64,000 nucleotides of DNA from Oscillospiraceae bacterium (lineage in GTDB: Bacteria; Bacillota; Clostridia; Oscillospirales; Ruminococcaceae), in the NCBI GenBank assembly GCA_017550285.1, contig JAFZPP010000038.1, positions 1 through 64,000 on the forward strand, given 5' to 3'. This document shows positions 35,016 to 43,957 of the stretch, in pieces. Made by a program: the position numbers and the translations under genes. Numbering within the stretch: position 1 is the first letter of the stretch; every line of letters starts with the position of its first letter. The notes beneath the pieces were generated by a model. It did no database searches. It saw only the letters and a program-made list of their open reading frames with translations, and was not told where the DNA came from.

Positions 35016-35288
35016 TTATACTGCCTTGTTGAGGAGTCTCATGAGCTGAGACTTCTTTCTTGCAGCGTTGTTCTTGTGCAGAATGCCCTTTGCACATGCC
35101 TGATCGACGCGCTTGATCGCATAGCGGATCACGGTCTCGCGGTCCTTGCCGCCGACATATGCCTTCTTGAGTGCAGTCTTCAGCGCAGACTTGGTAGCCT
35201 TGTTGCGTGCTGCACGGATCTTGCTGGTCTTATCTCTCTTTTCAGGTGTCGGGCGCTTCTTCGGCGCGGTGTTTTTTGCTGCTGCCAT
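35016..35288 (-). CDS. rpsT: 30S ribosomal protein S20
   Basis: 90 aa, very basic. It binds the 5' domain of 16S rRNA. The conserved KTSKIRAARNKATKSALKTA helix start is visible. The N-terminus MAAAKNTAPKKRPTPEKRD is more Ala/Pro-rich than usual. ATG 35288 has AAAAGGAG upstream. In many Firmicutes rpsT is the divergent neighbour of gpr; here 2.6 kb of dockerin genes lie between. Confidence 0.94.
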   Translation of the reverse strand: MAAAKNTAPKKRPTPEKRDKTSKIRAARNKATKSALKTALKKAYVGGKDRETVIRYAIKRVDQACAKGILHKNNAARKKSQLMRLLNKAV

Positions 35289-35471
35289 AATTGGTACTCC
35301 TTTTCTTGTCTGCAAATATGCAGATGTTCAGAAATCTTCCGGAAAGCAGCATATACAGTCATCACAGAATGATTATGGCGGGATCATTCTGCCTGTGCGG
35401 GTGGGGACCGCTTACTTGTTACATGCTGCCAAACCAAATATTATTATACCAGTTTCGCAGATAAAATGCAA
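35289..35471 (-). promoter_or_regulatory. rpsT promoter and hairpin leader
   Basis: Minus strand TTGCAT (35466-35471), 17 bp, TATAAT (35443-35448). The leader of about 150 nt holds a perfect 9-bp hairpin (35365-35373 with 35383-35391). A long leader would allow autogenous control by S20, as known in other bacteria; this is inference. Confidence 0.65.
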
Positions 35472-35538
35472 TATGGCAAAATGCGGAATTTTGCGCTTCT
35501 CACGCAGATTTTTTCAGCATCATGCACAGTTTCCGGTT

Positions 35539-36528
35539 TCATTCATCGCGCAGCGACTTTCCGCTGATGATTGTATCCCAGTCATTCTCCCACGAGATGC
35601 AATCTGTCGGCGGCATATCGGGATTCATCAGGTTGAATTCCGTATAGTAGATCAGAATAAACTGCGCATCGCTGATATCGACGGAACCGTCTTTGTTGAC
35701 ATCGCAGGTATCCTTTTGCAGCGCGTTCAGCTTCGGTGCATTGCCCGCGAGCGTTTCCGCATAGGCGAGCAGCACATTCTGTGCATCCTCAATGCTGATC
35801 ATATCATCGCCGTTATAGTCGCCGCGGGCAGTCGGTTTCAGCGGGGCAAGTTCGACTTCCGCGCCCGTGACCGCAAACTGCCGGTTAAACTTTTTTGCGT
35901 ATGCCTCGGCAGTCGAGCCTGCTGCGCCGAAAATCACGCCGTAATACTGATAGCTGCCGCCTTTTGTCGTTTCTATGAAAGTGTTGCAGATCGTATCGCT
36001 GCTCTGCGCAATCTCACAGTCCGGATTTTCGATTGTAATGCTCCGCAGATTGGTACAGCCGCTAAATGCCTTTTCGTCAATTTCCCTGACAGTCTCCGGA
36101 ATGACAAGACTATACACTGCGGCTCCGCTGAATGCGCCGGCACCGATCTTTGTCACCGATTTCGGAAACTCTACAACAAGTTCGGGATCGGCAGAACGGT
36201 AATAAGGCGGGCTGCATGCACCGCCGCCGATGCTTGTGATACCCTCTTCTATCACAATCTTTTTCGGGCAGAACCATTGGCTGCTGTCAGTCATCTCATA
36301 TAAATCTTCGCCGACATCCAGACAGACCGAACCATACATATCGCCGGTGCCGGAATAAGTCAGCGTATGCGTTCCGACATCATACTGCCATGTGATGTTT
36401 TCGCCCGCTTTGCCCTTCGTCGGATACGGCATCGCTGCCGCGGAAGCCGTCAGCGGCGCAGACATTGCGGTCAGCGCGCCGGTCACGGCAAGGCAGGCTG
36501 CGCAAAGAATGTTTGTCAGCTTTTTCAT
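35539..36528 (-). CDS. Secreted LRR-type dockerin protein
   Basis: 329 aa. Signal peptide (about 1-31), a beta-rich N-terminal region starting near ITWQYDVGTHTLTYSG, a few BspA-type LRR_5 units (VTKIGAGAFSG, VREIDEKAFSGC), and a dockerin (about 235-300) with loops DYNGDDMISIED and NKDGSVDISD. It is the second gene of an operon 35 bp after the larger LRR-dockerin gene, and is probably made together with it. AAAGGGG precedes the ATG. No terminator was seen after it. Confidence 0.82.
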   Translation of the reverse strand: MKKLTNILCAACLAVTGALTAMSAPLTASAAAMPYPTKGKAGENITWQYDVGTHTLTYSGTGDMYGSVCLDVGEDLYEMTDSSQWFCPKKIVIEEGITSIGGGACSPPYYRSADPELVVEFPKSVTKIGAGAFSGAAVYSLVIPETVREIDEKAFSGCTNLRSITIENPDCEIAQSSDTICNTFIETTKGGSYQYYGVIFGAAGSTAEAYAKKFNRQFAVTGAEVELAPLKPTARGDYNGDDMISIEDAQNVLLAYAETLAGNAPKLNALQKDTCDVNKDGSVDISDAQFILIYYTEFNLMNPDMPPTDCISWENDWDTIISGKSLRDE

Positions 36529-36563
36529 TGTCAGATACCCCTTTCGTCTTTTATGATATCAGC

Positions 36564-38135
36564 TCAGTTTTTCTTGCCGATGATCTTCTCCCAGCTTGTC
36601 GGATTGGCAGAAACGGAATTTTCGACATAATAGATCAGGATATACTGTGCGTCGGTGACATCAATCACACCGTTGCCGTCAACGTCTGCGGCTTTTTTCT
36701 GTGCATCGGTCAGCTGCGGTTCATTGCCTGCAAGCGCTTCCGCATAGACATTGAGCACCTTCTGCGCATCCTCGATGCTGATCTCGCCGTCGCCGTCAAA
36801 ATCGCCGAGGAGATTATCCTTCGCCGGATTCTGTGTGACCGTGGTCGTGACGGTCGTTTCTGTTGCAGAGGTCACTGTTGTCGTCTTGGCTGTGGTTGTC
36901 GTACTGCTTACAGTTACGGGGGCAGTGGTGGTTACAGCGGTCGTTGTTGCAGTGGTTGTGGTCTTTGCGGAGGTTGTTGCCGTTGTTGTGGTGGTGACTG
37001 CGGTGGTCTCGGAGCTCGTCTGCACCGGCGCAGAACCGATTGCCTCAAACGTGATATTCTTCTCCGTCGCAAATTTCTCTGTCGTAGAGCCGCTCAGACC
37101 GATGAGCTTCGCATCCTTCGGGAAGGATGTATAGGACGGGTATTTGCAGTCCGGATTCATCACTGTAACAGACTTTAGTTTATTACCGGTGTGCAGTCCG
37201 TTTTTCAGAATCTCGGTAACTGTCTCCGGCAGTACAACACTTGTAATGCCCGAGTCATAGAAGGCTCTGTCGCCGATCCTTGTCACATTTGCCGGAACCG
37301 TAATATCGCCCGTGCATTTTGAAGCATTAACCAGTGTACCGTTCACAACAACAAACGGGTTTTCTGCCTGTTTGTTGCTCAGCCACTTTGTGCCATTCAT
37401 GCAAAAGGAATCAAACACCTCAACGCTCTCAGGGAACGTGATCTCAGCCAGATTCACGGCATCCCGAAATGCAACGTAACCGATTGTCTTGACTCCGTCC
37501 GGAATCACATACGAGGTTTCGGTCTTTGAAGCCGGATATTTGAGCAATTCGCTCTTATCCTTCGTGAACAGCACGCCGTCCGCAGCACAATAATACGGAT
37601 TATCCGCATCAACCGTGACCGATTCCAGACCGCCGCAATAGCCGATTGCACCTCTGCCGATGCTCGTGACATTCTTTGAGAAGGAAATCGTTTTCAGCGC
37701 ATCGCAGAAGTTGAACGCACTGTCCCCAATTTTTTTCACAGATTCCGGAATGGTGATCTCCGAGAGATGCGAGCAGCTTTCAAATGCACTGCTGCCGATT
37801 GTCTCCACACCCTCGGGCAGAGAAACCGAAGTCAGCTTCGACATGCCGTTGAATGCACCGTTGCCGATAACCGTAATACCCTTTTCAATGACGACTTTTT
37901 GGACGGTTTCCTTCTGCTGTACCCACGGATAGTCAGAATACGTCTCTGTCATTTCTCCCGTACCGGAGACCGTCAGCGTGCCGTCATCGTCGAGCTTCCA
38001 TGTCTGACCGCCTTTCAGCGTGCCGCTCTTGGGCAGCTCTTCCTCAGCGTATACTGCAACAGGTGCGGGCATCGCCGCAGCCGAGCCGGTAAATGCAAGG
38101 CAGGCTGCGCACATCAGGTTCATCATTTTCTTCAT
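36564..38135 (-). CDS. Secreted LRR dockerin protein with Thr-rich linker
   Basis: 523 aa. Signal peptide (about 1-30), a beta-rich start, about eight LRR_5 units (about 70-365; for example VEKGITVIGNGAFNGMSKL), a linker of about 75 residues of almost pure Thr/Val/Ala, and a dockerin (about 445-515) with loops DFDGDGEISIED and DGNGVIDVTD and the DAQYILIYY helix. Likely a surface or substrate-binding component of the cellulosome. AAAGGAG lies 9-10 bp before ATG 38135. Transcribed from a consensus promoter. Confidence 0.85.
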   Translation of the reverse strand: MKKMMNLMCAACLAFTGSAAAMPAPVAVYAEEELPKSGTLKGGQTWKLDDDGTLTVSGTGEMTETYSDYPWVQQKETVQKVVIEKGITVIGNGAFNGMSKLTSVSLPEGVETIGSSAFESCSHLSEITIPESVKKIGDSAFNFCDALKTISFSKNVTSIGRGAIGYCGGLESVTVDADNPYYCAADGVLFTKDKSELLKYPASKTETSYVIPDGVKTIGYVAFRDAVNLAEITFPESVEVFDSFCMNGTKWLSNKQAENPFVVVNGTLVNASKCTGDITVPANVTRIGDRAFYDSGITSVVLPETVTEILKNGLHTGNKLKSVTVMNPDCKYPSYTSFPKDAKLIGLSGSTTEKFATEKNITFEAIGSAPVQTSSETTAVTTTTTATTSAKTTTTATTTAVTTTAPVTVSSTTTTAKTTTVTSATETTVTTTVTQNPAKDNLLGDFDGDGEISIEDAQKVLNVYAEALAGNEPQLTDAQKKAADVDGNGVIDVTDAQYILIYYVENSVSANPTSWEKIIGKKN

Positions 38136-38186
38136 CGTCAAAAACTCCTTTCGTGGTCGCGCATAATCCGCGCCGTATTGTACATC

Positions 38187-38215
38187 ATTATAACAGAAGA
38201 AAAACTGCTTGTCAA
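38187..38215 (-). promoter_or_regulatory. Promoter of the LRR-dockerin operon
   Basis: Minus strand TTGACA (38210-38215), 17 bp, TATAAT (38187-38192): full consensus. Confidence 0.88.
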
Positions 38216-38233
38216 TAGAATGAGGTGAGAATA

Positions 38234-39082
38234 ATGCAGGTCAGAACCGATCTGGCGCTCGAACGTGCCGCCGGCTCCCCTTCGCAGGAGGGCATTCTGC
38301 TGCGCCGCCGCGGAACGGCATTCCGCATCACGGAGATTGAAATTGATTCCGACGAGCACGGCGCCGCAATCGGCAGACCGAAGGGGCGCTATCTGACGCT
38401 CGAAGCCATGCATCTGCATCATGCATCGCCGCAGATGAAGCAGCAGATCACGGAGCTTGCAGAGGAGCTGCGCCGCTTCATCCCCGAAGGCGCTGCGCTC
38501 GTTGCAGGGCTCGGCAATGCCGATATCACACCGGATGCACTCGGTCCGATGACGGCAGGGCGCATTCTCGCTACGCGGCATCTGCGGCAGGAGCTTGCCG
38601 AAAACGATCCGGATACGGATTTTCTGCGTTCCCTGCGTCCGGTCAGCGTCCTTGCAAACGGCGTCCTCGGGCAGACCGGCATCGAAACTGCGGAGCTGAT
38701 TGCCGCACTGCGCGACCGCATTAAGCCGCAGTGCATCCTCGCCGTGGATGCGCTCGCCTGCTCCGATCTGCACCGGCTCGGCTCAACCGTCCAGATTTCG
38801 GATGCAGGCATCTCCCCCGGAAGCGGCGTGAAGAACAGCCGCGCCGAGCTCAGTGCCAAAACGCTCGGCGTGCCGGTGATTGCGGTCGGCATCCCGACGG
38901 TTGTCGATCTGCATACGGTTGTGCGGCAGGCAGGTGCAGAGCCGCCGCAGGCGCTGCCGAATCTCATGGTCACGCCGCGCGATATCGACCGGCTGCTGCA
39001 TCACGCGGCGCGGCTGCTCGCCCTCAGCATCAATCTTGCGCTGCATCCGCAGCTCTCCTACGAGGACGCAGAGGCATTATAG
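38234..39082 (+). CDS. gpr: GPR germination protease
   Basis: 282 aa. The spore endopeptidase of family A25 that degrades small acid-soluble proteins at germination. RTDLALE at the N-terminus is the propeptide cleavage region. LGNADITPDALGP and the later ISPGSGVKN are family signatures. It is shorter than the Bacillus enzyme (about 370 aa), mainly at the C-terminus. Start at ATG 38234 with GAGGTGAG 6 bp upstream. It leads a group with the DUF421 and DUF4363 genes. Confidence 0.93.
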   Translation: MQVRTDLALERAAGSPSQEGILLRRRGTAFRITEIEIDSDEHGAAIGRPKGRYLTLEAMHLHHASPQMKQQITELAEELRRFIPEGAALVAGLGNADITPDALGPMTAGRILATRHLRQELAENDPDTDFLRSLRPVSVLANGVLGQTGIETAELIAALRDRIKPQCILAVDALACSDLHRLGSTVQISDAGISPGSGVKNSRAELSAKTLGVPVIAVGIPTVVDLHTVVRQAGAEPPQALPNLMVTPRDIDRLLHHAARLLALSINLALHPQLSYEDAEAL

Positions 39083-39111
39083 GACATCGCACAGGAAGAA
39101 AGGGATGAAAT

Positions 39112-39789
39112 ATGTTTGTCAGTTTTCTGCGTGTATTGATCTTATATCCGATTGTCGTATTCGGTGTACGGCTCATGGGCAAGCGCCAGATCGGCGAATT
39201 GCAGCCTGCCGAGCTCGTGATTACGATTCTGATTTCCAATATTGCGACGCTTCCGCTCGAGGATCAGAATTTACCGCTGCTCATGGGCATCACACCGATG
39301 CTGCTGCTCATCTGCTTTGAGGTGCTGCTCGCGCGGCTCGGGCTCAGAAGCAGACGCATCCGGCATCTGCTTGCGGGCGGTCCGCAGGTGATTATCCGCG
39401 GCGGAAAAATCGACCGGCGCATGATGACCGAACTGCGCTTCACGCTCGACGATCTCATGACCGCCCTGCGCAGCAACGGCGTATTTGATCTGCGCGATGT
39501 GCAGTTTGCCGTCGTCGAGACAAACGGGACGGTCTCTGTCTGCCAGAAGGCAAATGCAAAGCCGCTCACGCCCGATGACCTGCATCTGCATCCGGCGCAG
39601 AGCGACCCGCCGGAGGTGCTCATCGCCGACGGGAGCATCAGTGAAGAGGGACTCAAAGCGCTCGGCAGCTCCGAGCAGACTTTGCTGCATGAGCTGAAAC
39701 GGAAGCATCTGACGCCGGAACAGGTCTTTCTGCTGACGGCGGACCGCAGCGGCATCTGTACGCTCATCCGGAAGGAGGATTCTATATGA
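39112..39789 (+). CDS. DUF421 (YetF-type) membrane protein
   Basis: 225 aa. Three N-terminal membrane segments with GKRQIGELQPAELV, then the two-part DUF421 domain (DDLMTALRSNGVFDLRDVQFAVVETNG). The family is linked with sporulation and germination in Firmicutes. AAAGGGATG precedes the ATG. The stop overlaps the next gene by 4 bp. Confidence 0.88.
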   Translation: MFVSFLRVLILYPIVVFGVRLMGKRQIGELQPAELVITILISNIATLPLEDQNLPLLMGITPMLLLICFEVLLARLGLRSRRIRHLLAGGPQVIIRGGKIDRRMMTELRFTLDDLMTALRSNGVFDLRDVQFAVVETNGTVSVCQKANAKPLTPDDLHLHPAQSDPPEVLIADGSISEEGLKALGSSEQTLLHELKRKHLTPEQVFLLTADRSGICTLIRKEDSI

Positions 39790-40139
39790 AAAATCTGCGT
39801 GTATGGATCGCGGCAGGGCTGCTCTGCGCGATTGTGCTGCTGTCATGCTTTTCTGCGGCAGCGGTCCGGAAAAGCTGCACCCTGCTGATTGCACAGACCG
39901 AAGCCGTCCTCACAGCGGACGATCCGGCGGCGGCAATCGAAGCACTGACAGAAGAATGGCACAGGCAGAGCGTTCTGCTGCATCTGTTCGTGCCGAATCA
40001 GCCGCTGACCGAACTGAATACCGCGATTCTGCGGCTGGATGCGCTCTATGCCGTGCAGAGCGATGCACTTCCGGCAGAACTGCACGGCATCGCGGCAGCG
40101 CTCAAATGGATTCGCGGCAGGGAGCTGACGGCGTTCTGA
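39786..40139 (+). CDS. DUF4363 family protein
   Basis: 117 aa. One N-terminal membrane helix and an extracytoplasmic four-helix-like region. Its place directly after a DUF421 gene, with a 4-bp overlap, is the usual one for this family. GGAAGGAGG precedes the ATG. Confidence 0.75.
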   Translation: MKNLRVWIAAGLLCAIVLLSCFSAAAVRKSCTLLIAQTEAVLTADDPAAAIEALTEEWHRQSVLLHLFVPNQPLTELNTAILRLDALYAVQSDALPAELHGIAAALKWIRGRELTAF

Positions 40140-40170
40140 CCTGTCTGCGGCGTGTTTTTTATGATATCCC

Positions 40171-40199
40171 TTGCATAATTCGCATTTTTGTGGTATACT
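40171..40199 (+). promoter_or_regulatory. Promoter of the darA-holB-ricT operon
   Basis: TTGCAT (40171-40176), 17 bp, TATACT (40194-40199). Confidence 0.72.
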
Positions 40200-40279
40200 G
40201 ATTATGGGTTAGCCTGTGCAGAGCGCGCAGGCGCCCGCAAATGCGACAATGCGATAGCAGAATTGAGGTTGATACATAG

Positions 40280-40609
40280 ATGAAACTGATCTTTGCGATT
40301 GTAAACGGCGACGACAGCGCAGCAGTATCCAAAGCGCTCGGCAAAAACGGCTTCCGCGCAACGAAGCTCGCCTCTTCCGGCAGCTTTCTCAGCTCAGGCA
40401 ACACGACATTTCTGATCTGCGTGGAGGAATCCGAAGTGGATACCGTAATCAATATTGTACAGCAGAAATGTCACCACAGAAAGCAGTTTGTTCCCTCGGC
40501 ACCGACCTACGGTCCGGCAACCGGAGAGCTCCCCGCAATGCCGCTGGAGGTTCCCGTCGGCGGCGCGACTGTCTTTGTCACCAATATCGAGCGGTTTGAA
40601 AAGCTGTGA
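40280..40609 (+). CDS. darA: Cyclic-di-AMP receptor DarA (PstA)
   Basis: 109 aa, PII-like. MKLIFAIVNGDDS at the start and the F-x-ATKLASSGSFLSSGNTT region are the family nucleotide site. It binds c-di-AMP as a trimer. It is the first gene of the yaaQ-holB-yaaT arrangement common in Firmicutes. GAGG lies 11 bp before the ATG. Confidence 0.93.
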   Translation: MKLIFAIVNGDDSAAVSKALGKNGFRATKLASSGSFLSSGNTTFLICVEESEVDTVINIVQQKCHHRKQFVPSAPTYGPATGELPAMPLEVPVGGATVFVTNIERFEKL

Positions 40610-41592
40610 GCACGCCCGAACTGCCGGTCATCGCCGGAAATGAGCAGCTCCGCGCCGATTTGCAGCTCATGCGCCGGCAGAATCATCTGCCGCATGCACT
40701 GCTGCTGCACGGCGAACGCGGCTGCGGCAAAAAAACGCTCGCAAAATGGTTCTCGATGCTCGTGCTCTGCGAGGATGCGGAACATGCGCCCTGCGGCGGC
40801 TGCAAAAACTGCCGTCTGGTCAGCGAAAATGCGCATCCCGATGTCATGACGGCGGAGCATTCCGGCAAGCGCATGGGCTTTTCCGTGGAGACGGTCCGTG
40901 CCGTCCGGAGAGAGGCAGGGATTCTGCCGAACAACGGCGATATGCGGATTTTTCTCTTTACCGATGCCGACGGCATGAGCATTCAGGCGCAGAACGCGCT
41001 GCTCAAATCGGTTGAAGAGCCGCCTGCACATGCATGCTTTGTCTTCACGGTTGAGACAATCGGCACACTGCTCCCGACGCTGCTCTCCCGTATGACGGCA
41101 AAGGCGGTCTTTCCGGTTTCCGAGAGCGAATGCGTCACGGCGCTGACGCGGCTTTCATATTCCGCCGAGGAGATTCAGTCGGCGGTATCGCGCTTCGGCG
41201 GCAATATCGGGAAATGCATCGGCTATCTCAGCGATGAGATGCAGCGGCAGGCTGCCGAAACGGCTGCCGGTCTGACGGCGGCGCTCGCGCAGGTCAATGA
41301 ATATGAGCTGCTCCGGCTGCTGACGGCTGCCGCAGCGGACAAGGACCTGCTGCGAAGGACGCTCGAACTGTTTGATATGCAGATTCGGGATGCGGCGGTG
41401 CATTCACTGGAGGGTGAATTCCGGCTCATGGGCTGTGACCGCAGCGCATCCGAGGCACTGGCAGGCAGACTGTCTCCGCGGCGTGCCATGCGGATGCACG
41501 GTGCGATTGCAGAAGCATTCGCCGATCTGGAAAGCAATGTCGGTGCGGCGCTGACCGTCACGGCACTCTGTGCGGCGCTCTGCGAAGCGTAA
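40606..41592 (+). CDS. holB: DNA polymerase III delta' subunit
   Basis: 328 aa. Clamp-loader subunit: GERGCGKKTLA as a modified P-loop, four cysteines of the zinc module (C-x8-C-x2-C-x2-C near residue 53), and ALLKSVEEPP, typical of delta'. GTG start overlapping the darA stop by 4 bp, so translation is coupled. Confidence 0.92.
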   Translation: MSTPELPVIAGNEQLRADLQLMRRQNHLPHALLLHGERGCGKKTLAKWFSMLVLCEDAEHAPCGGCKNCRLVSENAHPDVMTAEHSGKRMGFSVETVRAVRREAGILPNNGDMRIFLFTDADGMSIQAQNALLKSVEEPPAHACFVFTVETIGTLLPTLLSRMTAKAVFPVSESECVTALTRLSYSAEEIQSAVSRFGGNIGKCIGYLSDEMQRQAAETAAGLTAALAQVNEYELLRLLTAAAADKDLLRRTLELFDMQIRDAAVHSLEGEFRLMGCDRSASEALAGRLSPRRAMRMHGAIAEAFADLESNVGAALTVTALCAALCEA

Positions 41593-41623
41593 ACGCAACG
41601 GGAAAGGAATCGCAACGGAACAT

Positions 41624-42430
41624 ATGCAGGATATGATCTTTTCAGACGGGGCAATGCTCGGATACGGCATCACGGCGGCTGTATATCTGCTGCTGCCGTG
41701 TGTGGCGCTGATACAGATGCTCCGGCACAATGCCGCACGCATCTATCCCGTAATTGTCGGAGCGATTGTCCGGTTTGTTTCTGTCCGTCTGTGCGATCTG
41801 ACGGTTTCCGTGCTGCTTCTGCGTGTATCCTTTGCACTGAAAACAGTCTATGCAGCAGAATGTGTTGCATATTTTGAAGAACCCGGACGCTGGCTTGCGA
41901 TGAAATGTCCGCTCACGGATATCCGAAAACCCGGCGACGCAGTCTGTTACGGCATCGGACATGCCGGCGCGGAATGCCTGAACCGCGCGCTCAGCGTCTT
42001 GCAGACAATCCGGCTCGGACAAACGCTGAACCGCAGCGGCGTTCAGGCATTTCTTGCAGATCAGACACCTGAGAAGGCTGCGGAAACCTTGAAAATGCTG
42101 CATTATTATGCAGACGGCTCGCTGTTTTCCGGCATGCTGGGCGCGTGCTGCGCAGTCACAAATTTCGGCGTACATCTTGCGCTTTCCCTGCTGATTTTCC
42201 GGAAAATCCGTGAATACCGTGTCAAAAGAAGGTGGCTGCTGCTTGCAATTCTGCTGCATCTTCTGCTGAATGCAGTCACATGGCTTGCATCATTCAGCGG
42301 CAGAGCATGGGTTGTCAGTCTCACAGGAATTGCAGCCGGTATCGGTATCATTGCACTGATCGTGCGGATCATTGACGGCAGATCGCTGATAGATGCAATC
42401 CGGTATCCGCTTGCAGATGATACGGAATAA
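41624..42430 (+). CDS. YhfC-family putative intramembrane peptidase
   Basis: 268 aa with seven or so membrane segments. YFEEPGRW near residue 87 and GIGHAGAECL near 112 match the glutamate- and histidine-bearing motifs of YhfC proteins, described as putative membrane peptidases. ATG 41624 starts the first membrane segment after a short tail. The ribosome binding site (GGAAAGGAA) is distant. It separates holB from ricT, which are normally adjacent, and seems less GC-rich than they are. Confidence 0.65.
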   Translation: MQDMIFSDGAMLGYGITAAVYLLLPCVALIQMLRHNAARIYPVIVGAIVRFVSVRLCDLTVSVLLLRVSFALKTVYAAECVAYFEEPGRWLAMKCPLTDIRKPGDAVCYGIGHAGAECLNRALSVLQTIRLGQTLNRSGVQAFLADQTPEKAAETLKMLHYYADGSLFSGMLGACCAVTNFGVHLALSLLIFRKIREYRVKRRWLLLAILLHLLLNAVTWLASFSGRAWVVSLTGIAAGIGIIALIVRIIDGRSLIDAIRYPLADDTE

Positions 42431-42475
42431 ATCCCTCAAAAGGGCTTGAATAATAAGATTTGGTGGTTAGTTAGA

Positions 42476-43849
42476 ATGATTGAAGTAATCGGAGTGAAAT
42501 TCAAAAGCGGCGGCAAAATGTATTATTTTGCGCCGGGCGACTTAAATCCCGCAGAGGGCAGCTATGTTGTCGTCGAGACCGCAAGAGGTCCGGAATGCGG
42601 CGAGGTCGCGGCAAGACGCCATGCCGTGCAGGATGAAAGCATCACGGCTCCGCTCAAGCCGATTCTGCGGCTGGCGACGGCGGAGGATATGGCAATCCTG
42701 GAAAAGAACCGTGCCTATATGGCAGACGCTATGCGCATCTGTCAGGAACGCATCGACGCAAGAGGGCTGCCGATGCGGCTCGTGGATGTCGAATGCGGTT
42801 TTGACAGCAACAAGCTGATTTTCTATTTCACCGCAGAATCGCGCGTGGATTTCCGCGAGCTGGTCAAGGACCTCGCACTGGCATTCCATGTCCGCATTGA
42901 GCTGCGTCAGATCGGTGACAGAGACGAGGCAAAGCTGCTCGGCGGACTCGGCATCTGCGGCAGAGAATTCTGCTGCAAGGGCTATCTCAACAGCTTCCAG
43001 CCGATCTCGATCAAAATGGCAAAGGAGCAGGGACTCGCGCTGAATCCGACGAAGATTTCCGGCGCCTGCGGCAGACTGATGTGCTGCCTGCGCTATGAAA
43101 GCCCCGTCTATGAGGAGCTCATCAAGCTGACGCCGAAGGTCGGCTCGACGGTCATTCTGCCGGCAGAAATCACCGGAACGGTTCCGGTCCGCGCCTATGT
43201 CATGGAGGCAAATCTCGTGACGGGCAATCTGCGCGTCAAGCCGGAGAATTCCGATGTGCCGGTCACGGTCAGCCGCGATAAGGTCGAGCGCTTGCAGGAT
43301 GCCAGCCGCCGCATGACGAAGGACGATCTGCGCGACAAGCGCAATCAGCCGGAAAAAGCCGATGCACCGCAGAAAAAGGAGGCAACGCAGCAGAAACAGG
43401 AAAAACCTGAGAAGCCGAAGGCGGAGCGTCCGCAGCGGCAGAAGCCGCAGCCGAAGCCTGCCGAGGAAAAGCCGCAGGTACAGGTGCGCTCCGCTGCCGA
43501 AAAAGTGCAGCAGGAGAAACCGGCAGCGCATGCCGCAGCCGTGCTGCATCCGGAATTCGGTGAGAACCGTCAGCCGAAAGCGGTGTCCGTACCGCAGCCG
43601 AAGCCCGCTCCGCGCACTGCACCGCTGCCGGATGATCTCATGGATTTCACCGAGCACCGCGCGCTTGCGGAGCATCCCGAACGCGCCGCCGAGCATCCGA
43701 AGCAGACGCCGCAAAAGCAGGGCGAACAGAACCGCCGCTTCCGCAGACCGAACAACAATAACCGCCGCAATCCGAATCACCGCGGACATAATCCGCACCG
43801 TCCGCAGGGTGACGGGAAACCGCAGGGCGGCGGGCATACCGAAGCCTGA
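42476..43849 (+). CDS. ricT: RicT (YaaT), PSP1-domain protein with long disordered tail
   Basis: 457 aa. The PSP1 domain (about 1-270) has the cysteine motifs GICGREFCC and GACGRLMCC that hold a [4Fe-4S] cluster in the RicAFT complex, which steers RNase Y cleavage. The last 185 residues are low complexity: a K/E/Q/P-rich part, then an Arg/Asn/His-rich end (RRFRRPNNNNRR). Bacillus YaaT lacks such a tail. ATG 42476 fits the family N-terminus; its ribosome binding site is weak. Confidence 0.9.
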   Translation: MIEVIGVKFKSGGKMYYFAPGDLNPAEGSYVVVETARGPECGEVAARRHAVQDESITAPLKPILRLATAEDMAILEKNRAYMADAMRICQERIDARGLPMRLVDVECGFDSNKLIFYFTAESRVDFRELVKDLALAFHVRIELRQIGDRDEAKLLGGLGICGREFCCKGYLNSFQPISIKMAKEQGLALNPTKISGACGRLMCCLRYESPVYEELIKLTPKVGSTVILPAEITGTVPVRAYVMEANLVTGNLRVKPENSDVPVTVSRDKVERLQDASRRMTKDDLRDKRNQPEKADAPQKKEATQQKQEKPEKPKAERPQRQKPQPKPAEEKPQVQVRSAAEKVQQEKPAAHAAAVLHPEFGENRQPKAVSVPQPKPAPRTAPLPDDLMDFTEHRALAEHPERAAEHPKQTPQKQGEQNRRFRRPNNNNRRNPNHRGHNPHRPQGDGKPQGGGHTEA

Positions 43850-43859
43850 ACCGAATCAA

Positions 43860-43899
43860 ACAAGCCGCCGTATTCCCGCTGCGGAATACGGCGGCTTGG
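43860..43899 (+). terminator. Hairpin after ricT
   Basis: Perfect 15-bp stem AAGCCGCCGTATTCC/GGAATACGGCGGCTT without a T run. Probably ends the darA-ricT operon. Confidence 0.6.
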
Positions 43900-43907
43900 C
43901 AGATACA

Positions 43908-43940
43908 CAAAAAACAGCCCGTGCAGAGCTGCACAGGCTG
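43908..43940 (-). terminator. Terminator of the Rrf2 regulator gene
   Basis: Stem AGCCTGTGCA/TGCACGGGCT on the minus strand followed by TTTTTTG. Confidence 0.82.
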
Positions 43941-43957
43941 CTTCATAATTTTACGGG

